DNA of 64,000 nucleotides from Nitrobacter sp. NHB1 (GTDB lineage Bacteria > Pseudomonadota > Alphaproteobacteria > Rhizobiales > Xanthobacteraceae): NCBI RefSeq assembly GCF_036964665.1, contig NZ_JBAMDA010000001.1, positions 1,798,001 through 1,862,000 on the forward strand, written 5' to 3'. Position numbers and translations under genes: made by a program. Of this stretch, positions 56,424-64,000 are shown in pieces. The notes beneath the pieces are model-generated. The model worked only from the letters and a program-made list of their open reading frames with translations, had not been told where the DNA came from and did no database searches. How positions within the stretch are numbered: the stretch's first letter is position 1; each line of letters begins with the position of its first letter.

Positions 56424-57593
56424 TTATCTCCCGGCAGGCGTTGGCGAAGCCGGCGCCGGCGCTACCACGAGATTTGGCCGCACCCGCTGAATTCCCTCCA
56501 CGACGACCCGTTCGCCCGGCTTCAAACCATCGACTATCCCCGCGACGTCAGGGGTCGACTGCCCCAGTTTCACGCGGCGTTGCTCGGCCACGTTCTTGTC
56601 GTTGACCACGAAGACATAGTCGCCCTGCTGGTCGGACAAAATCGCGGCGCGCGGGACAGCCAGCACCTTGAGCGGTTCGACAGCCTCAAGCAATACGGTG
56701 ACAAACTCATCGTCCGTCAACTCGTGAAGCTTACTCTCTCCAACCGTCTGAATCACCGGATTGGCGATCGTACCGCGCAAGGTGATGGTGTCGGTATCCT
56801 TCGCAACGCCGATATCGACGAACTCGAGCTTGCCGGTCTGGCCGTACATTTTCCCATTGGGCAGGCGCACGCGAATTTTGACGGCGTCAAAGCCACCCTT
56901 GCCGGCATATCGATCCCTTAGTTCAAGGACGCGGCGCACCGAGACCGGAAAGACCACGTACATGGGATCCGGGCTGACGATCGTCGCCAAGGTACCGCTG
57001 GTGGGGCTAACGACGTTACCGACGGTGATCGAGGTTCGGCCAATGCGGCCGTCGATCGGCGACTTTATTTCGGTGTAATCGAGATTGATCTGCGATAGGT
57101 GGAGCTGCGCCTGCGCGGCCTTCACCTGCGCTGCCGCCGTGCGCTGCGCCGCCAGCGCGCTGTCGGCGGTGACCTGGGTACCGGAATTTTTCCGCAACAG
57201 TTCCTGCGCGCGGGAAAGCGCGAGATCGGCATTCTCCAGTTGAGCCTGAGCCTGAGCAACCCCCGCTTTTTTAGCCTCGACGTCGGCTTCGAACGGCGCC
57301 CGCTCAAGCCGATACAGAAGCTGCCCCTTCTTGACGTCCGCGCCTTCCACAAAAAGCCGCTCGTTCATGAACGCGGTCACGCGCGCAACCAGATTAACAC
57401 GATCCCGGGCCTGGATGCGGCCATTGATTTCCGTGCTCTCCGCCATCGGTTTGAATTCGGCCGTGACAACTCCTACCGCCGGGGGTGCGCCAGGGTTCAC
57501 TTGCGCCATTGCCGAGGCTGGCCACAGAACTGTGGCAGCAAAGAAAAAGAAGGAGGCGCGGAGCAAAACCGAGGTGCGCATCGCTTTTCCCAT
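56424..57593 (-). CDS. RND efflux membrane-fusion adaptor
   Basis: The 389-residue adaptor has a signal or membrane-anchor N-terminus (about 9-30), a barrel-sandwich with VARVTAFMNERLFVEGADVK (about 70-89), a coiled-coil hairpin (about 105-170) and the DYTEIKSPIDGRIGRTSITV segment (about 172-191). No lipoprotein Cys is present. It links the permease to an outer-membrane channel. The start is ATG 57593; ATG 57581 is nearly as good. No TetR or LysR regulator lies next to it. Confidence 0.92.
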   Translation of the reverse strand: MGKAMRTSVLLRASFFFFAATVLWPASAMAQVNPGAPPAVGVVTAEFKPMAESTEINGRIQARDRVNLVARVTAFMNERLFVEGADVKKGQLLYRLERAPFEADVEAKKAGVAQAQAQLENADLALSRAQELLRKNSGTQVTADSALAAQRTAAAQVKAAQAQLHLSQINLDYTEIKSPIDGRIGRTSITVGNVVSPTSGTLATIVSPDPMYVVFPVSVRRVLELRDRYAGKGGFDAVKIRVRLPNGKMYGQTGKLEFVDIGVAKDTDTITLRGTIANPVIQTVGESKLHELTDDEFVTVLLEAVEPLKVLAVPRAAILSDQQGDYVFVVNDKNVAEQRRVKLGQSTPDVAGIVDGLKPGERVVVEGIQRVRPNLVVAPAPASPTPAGR

Positions 57594-57997
57594 CCTTGTG
57601 CACGATCACCAAAAGACAATGTCCGAATGGCTTCTCGCAACGCGAGGCTCTATGCGACTTAAGCATGTATCCCGATTGATTGCCAAACAACAAAATAATC
57701 ATAAACGTCTACGGAAAGAAACGTACTAGCCTACACACCTTGTCGGAACTCATGGCAACGCCTGGCTTCATTCAGACGATGACACCGAAAGTTAGCCGCG
57801 CTTTCGAGAATTTTGGAGTCGCCAGGAAGGATGATGGCGATCTTGCGGGCAATGGCGCCCCGGCCTTCTTCATACCGACCCGCGTCGCCAAGCCTTGGCT
57901 TGCCCGCGACTCGACGCCAGCTTGCCTTGTCCCCTGCAAATCGACCATATCCTGGACACCATAACCGTCTGGAGTTTTCTTCCCGAAAAGGCCACGA
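57594..57997. other. divergent spacer between RND pump and Mrp operon
   Basis: About 400 bp. The first 120 bp are AT-richer and probably hold the adaptor promoter. Frames at 57680-57964 (plus) and 57772-58026 (minus) overlap each other and resemble no family, so I leave them out. Confidence 0.4.
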
Positions 57998-60940
57998 ATG
58001 ACGATGCCATATGAAACGATCCTCATCGTCGTTCTCGCGCTCCCCTTCGTCGGGACCTGTCTTGCCGCACTCCTTCAGACCAATGCCCGCAACGCCGAAG
58101 CGTGGCTGGCCGGCGCAGTTTCACTCATTGGTCTGGCGCTCCTGGTTGTGAGCTACCCCCGCATCGTCAATGGCGGGGTCATCCGGCATACCGTGGATTG
58201 GGTGCCGGAACTCGGCCTCTATTTCTCTCTGAGGATGGACGGTTTCGCCTGGATGCTCGCCGTCTTGATTACCGGCATCGGGTTCCTGGTGGTGCTGTAC
58301 GCCAGGTACTACATGTCCCCATCCGATCCCGTACCGCGCTTCTTCTCATTCCTGCTCGCCTTCATGGGTGCGATGCTCGGCATCGTGCTGTCGGGCAACC
58401 TGATCCAGCTGGTCTTCTTCTGGGAGTTGACCAGCCTCTTTTCCTTTCTGCTGATCGGCTATTGGCACCAGACCGCGCCGGCGCGGGATGGCGCGCGCAT
58501 GGCGCTGATCGTGACGTCGATCGGCGGATTCTGCCTGTTCGCGGGCGTCCTGATCCTCGGGCATATCGTCGGCAGCTACGACCTCGATCGGGTTCTCGCA
58601 TCCGGCACCGCGATCCGTTCGCATCCCCTCTACATCCCGACGCTCGCCCTCATTCTTATCGGAGCCTTGACGAAAAGCGCGCAATTCCCGTTTCAGTTCT
58701 GGCTGCCGCAGGCGATGGCGGCGCCGACGCCTGTTTCGGCCTACCTGCATTCCGCCACGATGGTCAAAGGCGGGGTGTTCCTTCTGGTGCGGCTTTGGCC
58801 TGCGCTGGGCGGAACAAACGAGTGGTTGTGGCTCGTAGGTTCTGCGGGACTTATCAGTTTCATGCTCGGCGCGTTCATTGCTCTTTTCCAGCAGGATCTG
58901 AAAGGGCTGCTCGCCTACTCCACCATCAGTCATCTCGGACTGATCACTCTGCTCATCGGCCTCGACTCACCGCTCGCGCAGGTCGCCGCCATCTTTCACA
59001 TCATGAACCATGCGACGTTCAAGGCGTCGCTGTTCATGGCGGCCGGCATCATCGACCACGAAAGCGGCACCCGCGACTTGCGCCGCCTAAGCGGCCTGCG
59101 GCGCTTTATGCCGATCACGGCAACGCTCGCGATGGTCGCCGCCGCCGCTATGGCTGGCGTCCCCCTGTTGAACGGGTTCTTGTCCAAGGAAATGTTTTTT
59201 GCCGAGACCATCGAAACGCACGACAACTCGCTGCTGGATCAGGCGCTGCCCTACATCGTCACGATGGCCAGCATGTTCACGGTCGCTTACTCGCTCCGGT
59301 TCATAGCCGAGGTGTTTTTCGGTCCGCCGCCGCGGGACCTGCCGCGCACGCCGCATGAACCCCCGTTCCTGATGCGCTTCCCCGCCGGGCTTCTCGTCCT
59401 CGCGTGCCTTCTCATCGGCATTGTCCCCGGCCTTACCATCGGTCCTCTGCTCGCAACCGCGCTCCGCGCCGTCCTCGGCGACGCTATTCCGGAGTACAGC
59501 CTCGCGGTCTGGCATGGCTTCACTCCCGCGTTTCTCATGAGCCTGGTCGCGATTTCCGGTGGCATAGCCATCTACCTGATGCTGCGCTCATATCTGCTTG
59601 TCACTGAAGGACCGCCGCTGCTGCGCCACATCAAGGGTCAGCGCATTTTCGACCGCGTGCTCGTCGCGGTCTCGTGGCAACTCGCAAGACGACTGGAGGA
59701 GCTGCTTGGCACACACCGCTTGCAGCCGCAGTTGCGGTTGCTGATTTGCGCAGCGCTGCTGGTCGGCCTAGCGCCCGTGTTGACGCGAGGGATCGGCTCC
59801 TGGGGGACGGCGCGAACAGCTTTCGATGTCGGGTTTGCGCTTATCTGGGCCGTAGGGGGCGCTTGCGCACTGGCTGCAGCTTACCATGGCAAGTTTCATC
59901 GCTTCGCGGCCCTCATCCTTGTCGGCAGCGCCGGTCTGGTGACGTGCGTCAGTTTCGTTTGGCTGTCTGCGCCCGATCTGGCGCTGACCCAGCTGGTGGT
60001 CGAGACGGTCACCACGGTTCTGCTTCTGCTGGGGCTGCGCTGGCTGCCGAAACGCGTCGAGAAAACCCATGCGGCCGGCTCGCCGGAGCGCGGCATCCGC
60101 TGGTATCAGTTCCGCGACATCGGCATCGCGGCTGCCGCCGGCGGGGGATTGGGAGCGCTGGCTTATGCGGTCATGACTCGCCCGGAGCCCGATAGCATCG
60201 TGCGGTTCTTTGTCGAGAACGCCTACACCCTGGGCGGCGGGACCAACATCGTGAACGTCATTCTCGTAGACTTCCGTGCGTTCGACACGTTCGGCGAGAT
60301 CACGGTGCTCGGCATCGTCGCGCTGACCGTCTATGCGTTGCTGCGGCGATTTCGTCCTGCTGCCGAAAGCATTCCCGTGCCGGAGCAGCAGCACAGCCAG
60401 GATCTCTACGACGAGGCTCAACCGAGCCGTCAGAAGGGTGACACGCTCAAGAGCGCGATGTCCGTCCCCGCGCTCATGATGGCAATGCTTTTCCCGGTGA
60501 TTTGCGCGACAGCGATTTTCCTCCTCCTGCGCGGGCACGACCTGCCCGGGGGTGGATTCGTCGCCGGCATCACGATGGCCGTGGCCTTCATTCTCCAATA
60601 CATCGCCCGCGGAACGGCCTGGACGGAGGCGCATCTGCGCATCCTGCCTGTGCATTGGATGGGCGCTGGCCTCCTCCTGGCGGCCTGTGCTGGAGCGGTC
60701 GCCTGGGTGTTCGGACGGCCTTTCCTGAGTTCGTCATTCTCCTACCTCGAGGTCCCGTGGATTGGCTCGGTCCCGCTGGCAAGCGCGCTGCTCTTCGATC
60801 TTGGCGTGTTTGCACTGGTCGTCGGCGCCACGGTCCTGATGTTGATTGCGATCGCGCATCAGACCATGCGTAGTCACCGGACGCCAGCCAGCCGCGCGGC
60901 CAGCGCGCCCGCGGCGTCTCCAACGGCCGGGGTGCAGTAG
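57998..60940 (+). CDS. mrpA: Mrp-type cation/proton antiporter subunit A fused to B
   Basis: The 980-residue membrane protein is the large NuoL-like proton channel subunit of an Mrp (Mnh/Pha) antiporter. Antiporter-family segments include SAQFPFQFWLPQAMAAPTPV (about 228-247) and the H(A)TFKASLFM region (about 338). The last 150 residues (ALMMAMLFPVICATAIFLLL and GGGFVAGITMAVAFILQYI) correspond to MrpB, so A and B are fused as in rhizobial Pha systems. AAGG upstream supports ATG 57998. It is the first gene of the A/B-C-D-E-F-G operon, which exchanges Na+ or K+ for protons. Confidence 0.93.
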   Translation: MTMPYETILIVVLALPFVGTCLAALLQTNARNAEAWLAGAVSLIGLALLVVSYPRIVNGGVIRHTVDWVPELGLYFSLRMDGFAWMLAVLITGIGFLVVLYARYYMSPSDPVPRFFSFLLAFMGAMLGIVLSGNLIQLVFFWELTSLFSFLLIGYWHQTAPARDGARMALIVTSIGGFCLFAGVLILGHIVGSYDLDRVLASGTAIRSHPLYIPTLALILIGALTKSAQFPFQFWLPQAMAAPTPVSAYLHSATMVKGGVFLLVRLWPALGGTNEWLWLVGSAGLISFMLGAFIALFQQDLKGLLAYSTISHLGLITLLIGLDSPLAQVAAIFHIMNHATFKASLFMAAGIIDHESGTRDLRRLSGLRRFMPITATLAMVAAAAMAGVPLLNGFLSKEMFFAETIETHDNSLLDQALPYIVTMASMFTVAYSLRFIAEVFFGPPPRDLPRTPHEPPFLMRFPAGLLVLACLLIGIVPGLTIGPLLATALRAVLGDAIPEYSLAVWHGFTPAFLMSLVAISGGIAIYLMLRSYLLVTEGPPLLRHIKGQRIFDRVLVAVSWQLARRLEELLGTHRLQPQLRLLICAALLVGLAPVLTRGIGSWGTARTAFDVGFALIWAVGGACALAAAYHGKFHRFAALILVGSAGLVTCVSFVWLSAPDLALTQLVVETVTTVLLLLGLRWLPKRVEKTHAAGSPERGIRWYQFRDIGIAAAAGGGLGALAYAVMTRPEPDSIVRFFVENAYTLGGGTNIVNVILVDFRAFDTFGEITVLGIVALTVYALLRRFRPAAESIPVPEQQHSQDLYDEAQPSRQKGDTLKSAMSVPALMMAMLFPVICATAIFLLLRGHDLPGGGFVAGITMAVAFILQYIARGTAWTEAHLRILPVHWMGAGLLLAACAGAVAWVFGRPFLSSSFSYLEVPWIGSVPLASALLFDLGVFALVVGATVLMLIAIAHQTMRSHRTPASRAASAPAASPTAGVQ

Positions 60941-61284
60941 TGGAGATCGTGCTTGCTCTCGGCATTGGCGTGCTTGCAGGTTCGGGCGTGTGGTTGCTGC
61001 TTCGATCGCGCACGTTCCAGGTGATCATCGGCCTGTCGCTGCTCTCTTATGCCGTCAATCTTTTCATTATCGCGATGGGGAGAATTAGGACCGATGCCGC
61101 TCCGATCCTGGATTCACATGCGGCCGGTGATCCGGCCAGCCTGCCGGATCCGTTGCCGCAAGCACTCGTCCTGACTGCAATCGTCATCAGCTTTGCGACC
61201 ACTGCGCTATTTCTGGTCGTGCTGCTCGCATCGCGTGGTCTGACGGGGACCGACCATGTCGACGGACGGGAGCCGGGATCGTGA
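60940..61284 (+). CDS. mrpC: Mrp antiporter subunit C
   Basis: The 114-residue NuoK-like subunit has three membrane helices, with FQVIIGLSLLSYAVNLFIIA (about 27-46) and PQALVLTAIVISFATTALFL (about 72-91) typical of MrpC. The GTG start overlaps the last base of the MrpA stop codon (TAGTG). Confidence 0.93.
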   Translation: MEIVLALGIGVLAGSGVWLLLRSRTFQVIIGLSLLSYAVNLFIIAMGRIRTDAAPILDSHAAGDPASLPDPLPQALVLTAIVISFATTALFLVVLLASRGLTGTDHVDGREPGS

Positions 61285-62888
61285 ATCATCTGATGATCGC
61301 GCCAATCGTGCTGCCGCTGTTCGCCGGCGCGATCATGTTGGTTCTTGGGGGAGAACAGCGCCGCAACCTCAACGCCGCACTGAGCATCGCGAGCACGTTC
61401 GCACTGGTGGCGATTGCCATCGTGCTGCTGCGATCCGCCGATGCCGCTCCGACCGGCGTGGCCGGGGTCTATCGTCTGGGCGACTGGCCTGCCCCGTTCG
61501 CAATCGTGCTCGTTGTGGACCGGCTGGCCACACTGATGCTGCTGCTGACCAGTCTCCTTGCGGCGGCGGCGGCTGTATTCTCGCTGGCGCGCTGGCACCG
61601 CGCGGGGGTGCTTTTCCATCCCCTGTTTCAGTTCCTGCTGATGGGCATCAACGGTGTGTTTCTCACCGGCGATCTGTTCAACCTGTTCGTTTTCGTCGAG
61701 GTGCTGCTCGCCGCTTCCTACGGTCTGGCGCTGCACGGCTCAGGATCTGCCAGGGTCATGGCCGGGTTGCATTACATCGTCGTCAACCTCGCGGCGTCGC
61801 TGTTGTTTCTGATCGGGGTCAGTCTGATCTATGGCGTGACCGGCACGCTGAACATGGCGGATCTGGCCGTGCGCATTCCGGCGATCCGCGCGGAGGATCG
61901 GGGACTGCTGGAGGCGGGAGCCGGCATCCTGGGCGTTGCGTTTCTCGTCAAGGCCGGAATGTGGCCGCTGTGCTTCTGGCTGCCCAGCACCTACGCCGCC
62001 GCGCCGCCTCCCGTGGCCGCGATTTTCGCCGTGCTGACGAAGGTCGGCGTCTACATCCTCCTGCGGCTATCGCTGCTTTTGTTCGGTGATGGAGCGGGAG
62101 CGTCTGCTCAATTCGGCGGCCAATGGCTGCTGCTGGGCGGCATGGCGACCGTGGCATTCGGCACGATCGGAAGCCTCGCTTCGCAGGATATGCCGCGGCT
62201 CGCCGCCTTTTCGGTGCTTGTATCCTCCGGCACGATACTGGCCGCCATCGGTCTGGAGCAGGTCGGTGTAACCGGGGCCGCTCTGTTCTACCTCATCAGT
62301 TCGACGCTCGGCCTGGGTGCATTCTTTCTTTTGATCGAGCTTGTCGAGCGCGGCCGTGAGCCCGGTGCTGACGTACTTGCGGTGACACGGGAACTCTATG
62401 GCGACGAGGATGATTCGGAAATTTCGCCGGAAACCGGCATTGCGATCCCGGCGACGATCGGCATCCTTGGTTTGGCCTTCATCGGCTGCGCCCTTGTCAT
62501 TTCGGGTCTCCCGCCTCTCTCCGGCTTTGTCGCCAAATTCGCGATCCTGACGGCCGCGCTCAATTCTCCGGTCGGCACCATTCCGACCGCAAGCTGGATT
62601 TTTCTTCTCCTGTTGATCGTGTCGGGGCTGGCGGCGTTGATCGCCATGACGCGCGCCGGCATCCGTGCGTTCTGGGCTTCACCGGATCGCACCGTACCCC
62701 GCGTGCGCCTTATCGAGATGGCGCCGATCGCGGCCCTCCTGCTGCTTTGCGCAATCCAGACGGTCGAGGCGGGCCCGATCATGCGCTTCATGCAGGCGAC
62801 GGCGCAATCGCTGCACGCTCCTCACAACTATATCCGGGGGGTTCTCGGTTCTCCGGTTGAGCCCGGTAACACGAGGGGGCCGACATGA
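61281..62888 (+). CDS. mrpD: Mrp antiporter subunit D
   Basis: The 535-residue NuoM/NuoN-like subunit has about 14 membrane helices. The conserved segments FNLFVFVEVLLAASYGLALH (about 133-152) and FLVKAGMWPLCFWLPSTYAA (about 222-241, with the key Lys) are present. It shares the antiporter fold with subunit A and forms the second ion path. Starts at GTG in GTGA overlapping mrpC. Confidence 0.94.
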   Translation: MNHLMIAPIVLPLFAGAIMLVLGGEQRRNLNAALSIASTFALVAIAIVLLRSADAAPTGVAGVYRLGDWPAPFAIVLVVDRLATLMLLLTSLLAAAAAVFSLARWHRAGVLFHPLFQFLLMGINGVFLTGDLFNLFVFVEVLLAASYGLALHGSGSARVMAGLHYIVVNLAASLLFLIGVSLIYGVTGTLNMADLAVRIPAIRAEDRGLLEAGAGILGVAFLVKAGMWPLCFWLPSTYAAAPPPVAAIFAVLTKVGVYILLRLSLLLFGDGAGASAQFGGQWLLLGGMATVAFGTIGSLASQDMPRLAAFSVLVSSGTILAAIGLEQVGVTGAALFYLISSTLGLGAFFLLIELVERGREPGADVLAVTRELYGDEDDSEISPETGIAIPATIGILGLAFIGCALVISGLPPLSGFVAKFAILTAALNSPVGTIPTASWIFLLLLIVSGLAALIAMTRAGIRAFWASPDRTVPRVRLIEMAPIAALLLLCAIQTVEAGPIMRFMQATAQSLHAPHNYIRGVLGSPVEPGNTRGPT

Positions 62889-63373
62889 CCCGCCTGCTGC
62901 CGTTTCCCATCGTTAGCGCCAGCCTGCTTGCGTTCTGGCTGCTGCTCAATCAGACACTTTCGCCGGGGCATATTCTTTTGGGCAGCGCCGTGGCCCTTAT
63001 CGGCGGATGGGGGCTCGCAGCGTTGCAGCCGCCGAAAGCGCATCCACGGCGGCCGGGCGCGATCGTCCGCCTGGCTGCTGTCGTCTTCACGGATATCGTG
63101 CGCTCCAACATCGCCGTCGCACGCATCATTCTCGGGCCGAAACGAACAGAACGGACTCCGGGCTTCGTGGAGATCCCGCTTGAACTCCGCGATCCCTACG
63201 GCCTGGCGGCGCTCGCTTGCATCATCACGTCGACACCGGGCACTCTATGGGTGGACTTCAACGAAGCCAGCGGCATTTTGACCATCCATGTCCTTGATCT
63301 GGTCGATAAAACCGAATGGGTCCGCACTATAAAGGGACGTTACGAGCGGCGGTTGATGGAGATTTTCACATGA
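62885..63373 (+). CDS. mrpE: Mrp antiporter subunit E
   Basis: The 162-residue subunit has two or three N-terminal membrane helices and a cytoplasmic domain with TSTPGTLWVDF (near 120) and the LDLVDK turn, typical of MrpE. It overlaps mrpD by ATGA. Confidence 0.93.
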   Translation: MTRLLPFPIVSASLLAFWLLLNQTLSPGHILLGSAVALIGGWGLAALQPPKAHPRRPGAIVRLAAVVFTDIVRSNIAVARIILGPKRTERTPGFVEIPLELRDPYGLAALACIITSTPGTLWVDFNEASGILTIHVLDLVDKTEWVRTIKGRYERRLMEIFT

Positions 63374-63648
63374 GCATGATGCTCGCCTGGTCGGTCACCG
63401 CGGCGCAGATCCTGCTGGGCTGCGCGATGGCATGCGCGGCCTTCCGCATCCTCCGGGGACCAAGGGCGCAGGATCGCGTCGTCGGGTTCGACACCCTGTA
63501 TGTGAACGCGATGCTGCTGCTTCTCGCCTTCGGCATCAGAACAGGCAGCACGTTTTACTTCGAAGCCGCCCTGATCGTTGCCCTGCTCGGATTCGTGAGC
63601 ACGGTGGCGCTTGCCAAATTCCTGCTTCGCGGGGAGGTCATCGAGTGA
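63370..63648 (+). CDS. mrpF: Mrp antiporter subunit F
   Basis: From ATG 63370 (overlapping the mrpE stop) the product has 92 residues in three membrane helices, with RILRGPRAQDRVVGFDTLYV (about 27-46) as the MrpF signature. An upstream in-frame start inside mrpE is rejected. Confidence 0.93.
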   Translation: MSMMLAWSVTAAQILLGCAMACAAFRILRGPRAQDRVVGFDTLYVNAMLLLLAFGIRTGSTFYFEAALIVALLGFVSTVALAKFLLRGEVIE

Positions 63649-64000
63649 ATGCCGCAGGCGAACTTTCAGCGCTGCCAGCCATCCTGACGGCGGTTTTCCT
63701 GGTCGGCGGTGCTGTCATCACTCTGATCGGATCGTTAGGACTGCTACGGCTCGGGAGCTTTTACGAGCGAGTCCATGCGCCCACCCTGGGGACCACGCTC
63801 GGTACGGCCTGCATCGCAATCGCATCCATGATCTATTTCTCGGCGCTAGGAACGCGCCCGGTGCTGCATGAGCTGCTCATCATTGTTCTCGTCATCGTCA
63901 CGACGCCGATCAGCTTGATGGTACTGGTCAACGCTGCGCTGTTTCGGGACAAATCCGAAAACGACGGAGCGTCTTCAGGAAAAGCAGGAGACCAGCATCG
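63645..64000 (+). CDS. mrpG: Mrp antiporter subunit G, cut by window end
   Basis: GTG 63645 overlaps the mrpF stop (GTGA). About 118 residues are inside the window. They include three membrane helices, GLLRLGSFYERVHAPTLGTT (about 36-55, the family signature) and TTPISLMVLVNAALFRD. Normal MrpG length is about 110-130, so only the end is missing. Confidence 0.92.
   Translation, partial: MNAAGELSALPAILTAVFLVGGAVITLIGSLGLLRLGSFYERVHAPTLGTTLGTACIAIASMIYFSALGTRPVLHELLIIVLVIVTTPISLMVLVNAALFRDKSENDGASSGKAGDQH

Noticed and set aside
57772-58026. 84-codon minus-strand frame in the spacer before mrpA
   Set aside because: It runs into the mrpA start, overlaps another weak frame and has no recognisable motif.

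Overview
The window is a GC-rich alphaproteobacterial chromosome segment. Gene content, codon use, a family of short palindromic intergenic repeats and a FixK-type box point to the Bradyrhizobium/Rhodopseudomonas/Afipia group (Nitrobacteraceae). No rRNA, tRNA or CRISPR array was recognised. All product names come from motif and family recognition by eye; no database search was run.

Layout. 1-3.6 kb: divergent dTDP-rhamnose genes (rmlD fragment and rmlC leftward, rmlA and rmlB rightward) followed by a truncated UDP-glucose dehydrogenase. 3.6-12.2 kb: a leftward, translationally coupled type I secretion operon (ABC exporter, HlyD-type adaptor, Sel1-repeat protein), a methyltransferase, and an RTX-like protein with a Gly/His/Asp-rich insert that is the likely exported substrate. 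AT-rich TAACAT/ATGTTA motifs sit in front of rmlA, the exporter and the RTX gene. 12.4-15.4 kb: an orphan ParA-like ATPase, then a decayed zone with a lone IS3-type OrfA, a chemoreceptor gene with its middle deleted, and an IS5-type fragment.

15.5-32 kb: a fused aminodeoxychorismate synthase, small unknown proteins, a YegD-like Hsp70, Tex, a three-subunit molybdenum hydroxylase of the PaoABC type, a CYTH-CHAD protein and an acyltransferase-like protein. 32.1-36.8 kb: a probable metal-uptake operon (DUF2946-like protein, TonB-dependent receptor, beta-propeller with a CxCC motif, thioredoxin-like protein). A FixK-like box then precedes a 40-residue membrane peptide.

37.7-46.1 kb is the most striking part. 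A tightly packed leftward operon encodes a laccase-like multicopper oxidase, a tyrosinase, a LodA-type quinoprotein oxidase, an unknown 138-residue protein and a LodB-type flavoprotein. Three chemically different O2-using enzymes therefore sit in one transcription unit with the flavoprotein type known to mature LodA. Next to it (46.4-52.7 kb) lie three tandem tail-collar (Mdp-type) proteins with a GNAT enzyme, a small companion gene, and a large autotransporter with four near-identical IPT/TIG repeats.

53-57.6 kb: an RND efflux pump (permease and adaptor, no outer-membrane channel or regulator nearby). 58-64 kb: an Mrp-type cation/proton antiporter operon with A and B fused, then C, D, E, F and G, each gene overlapping the next; mrpG runs off the window end.
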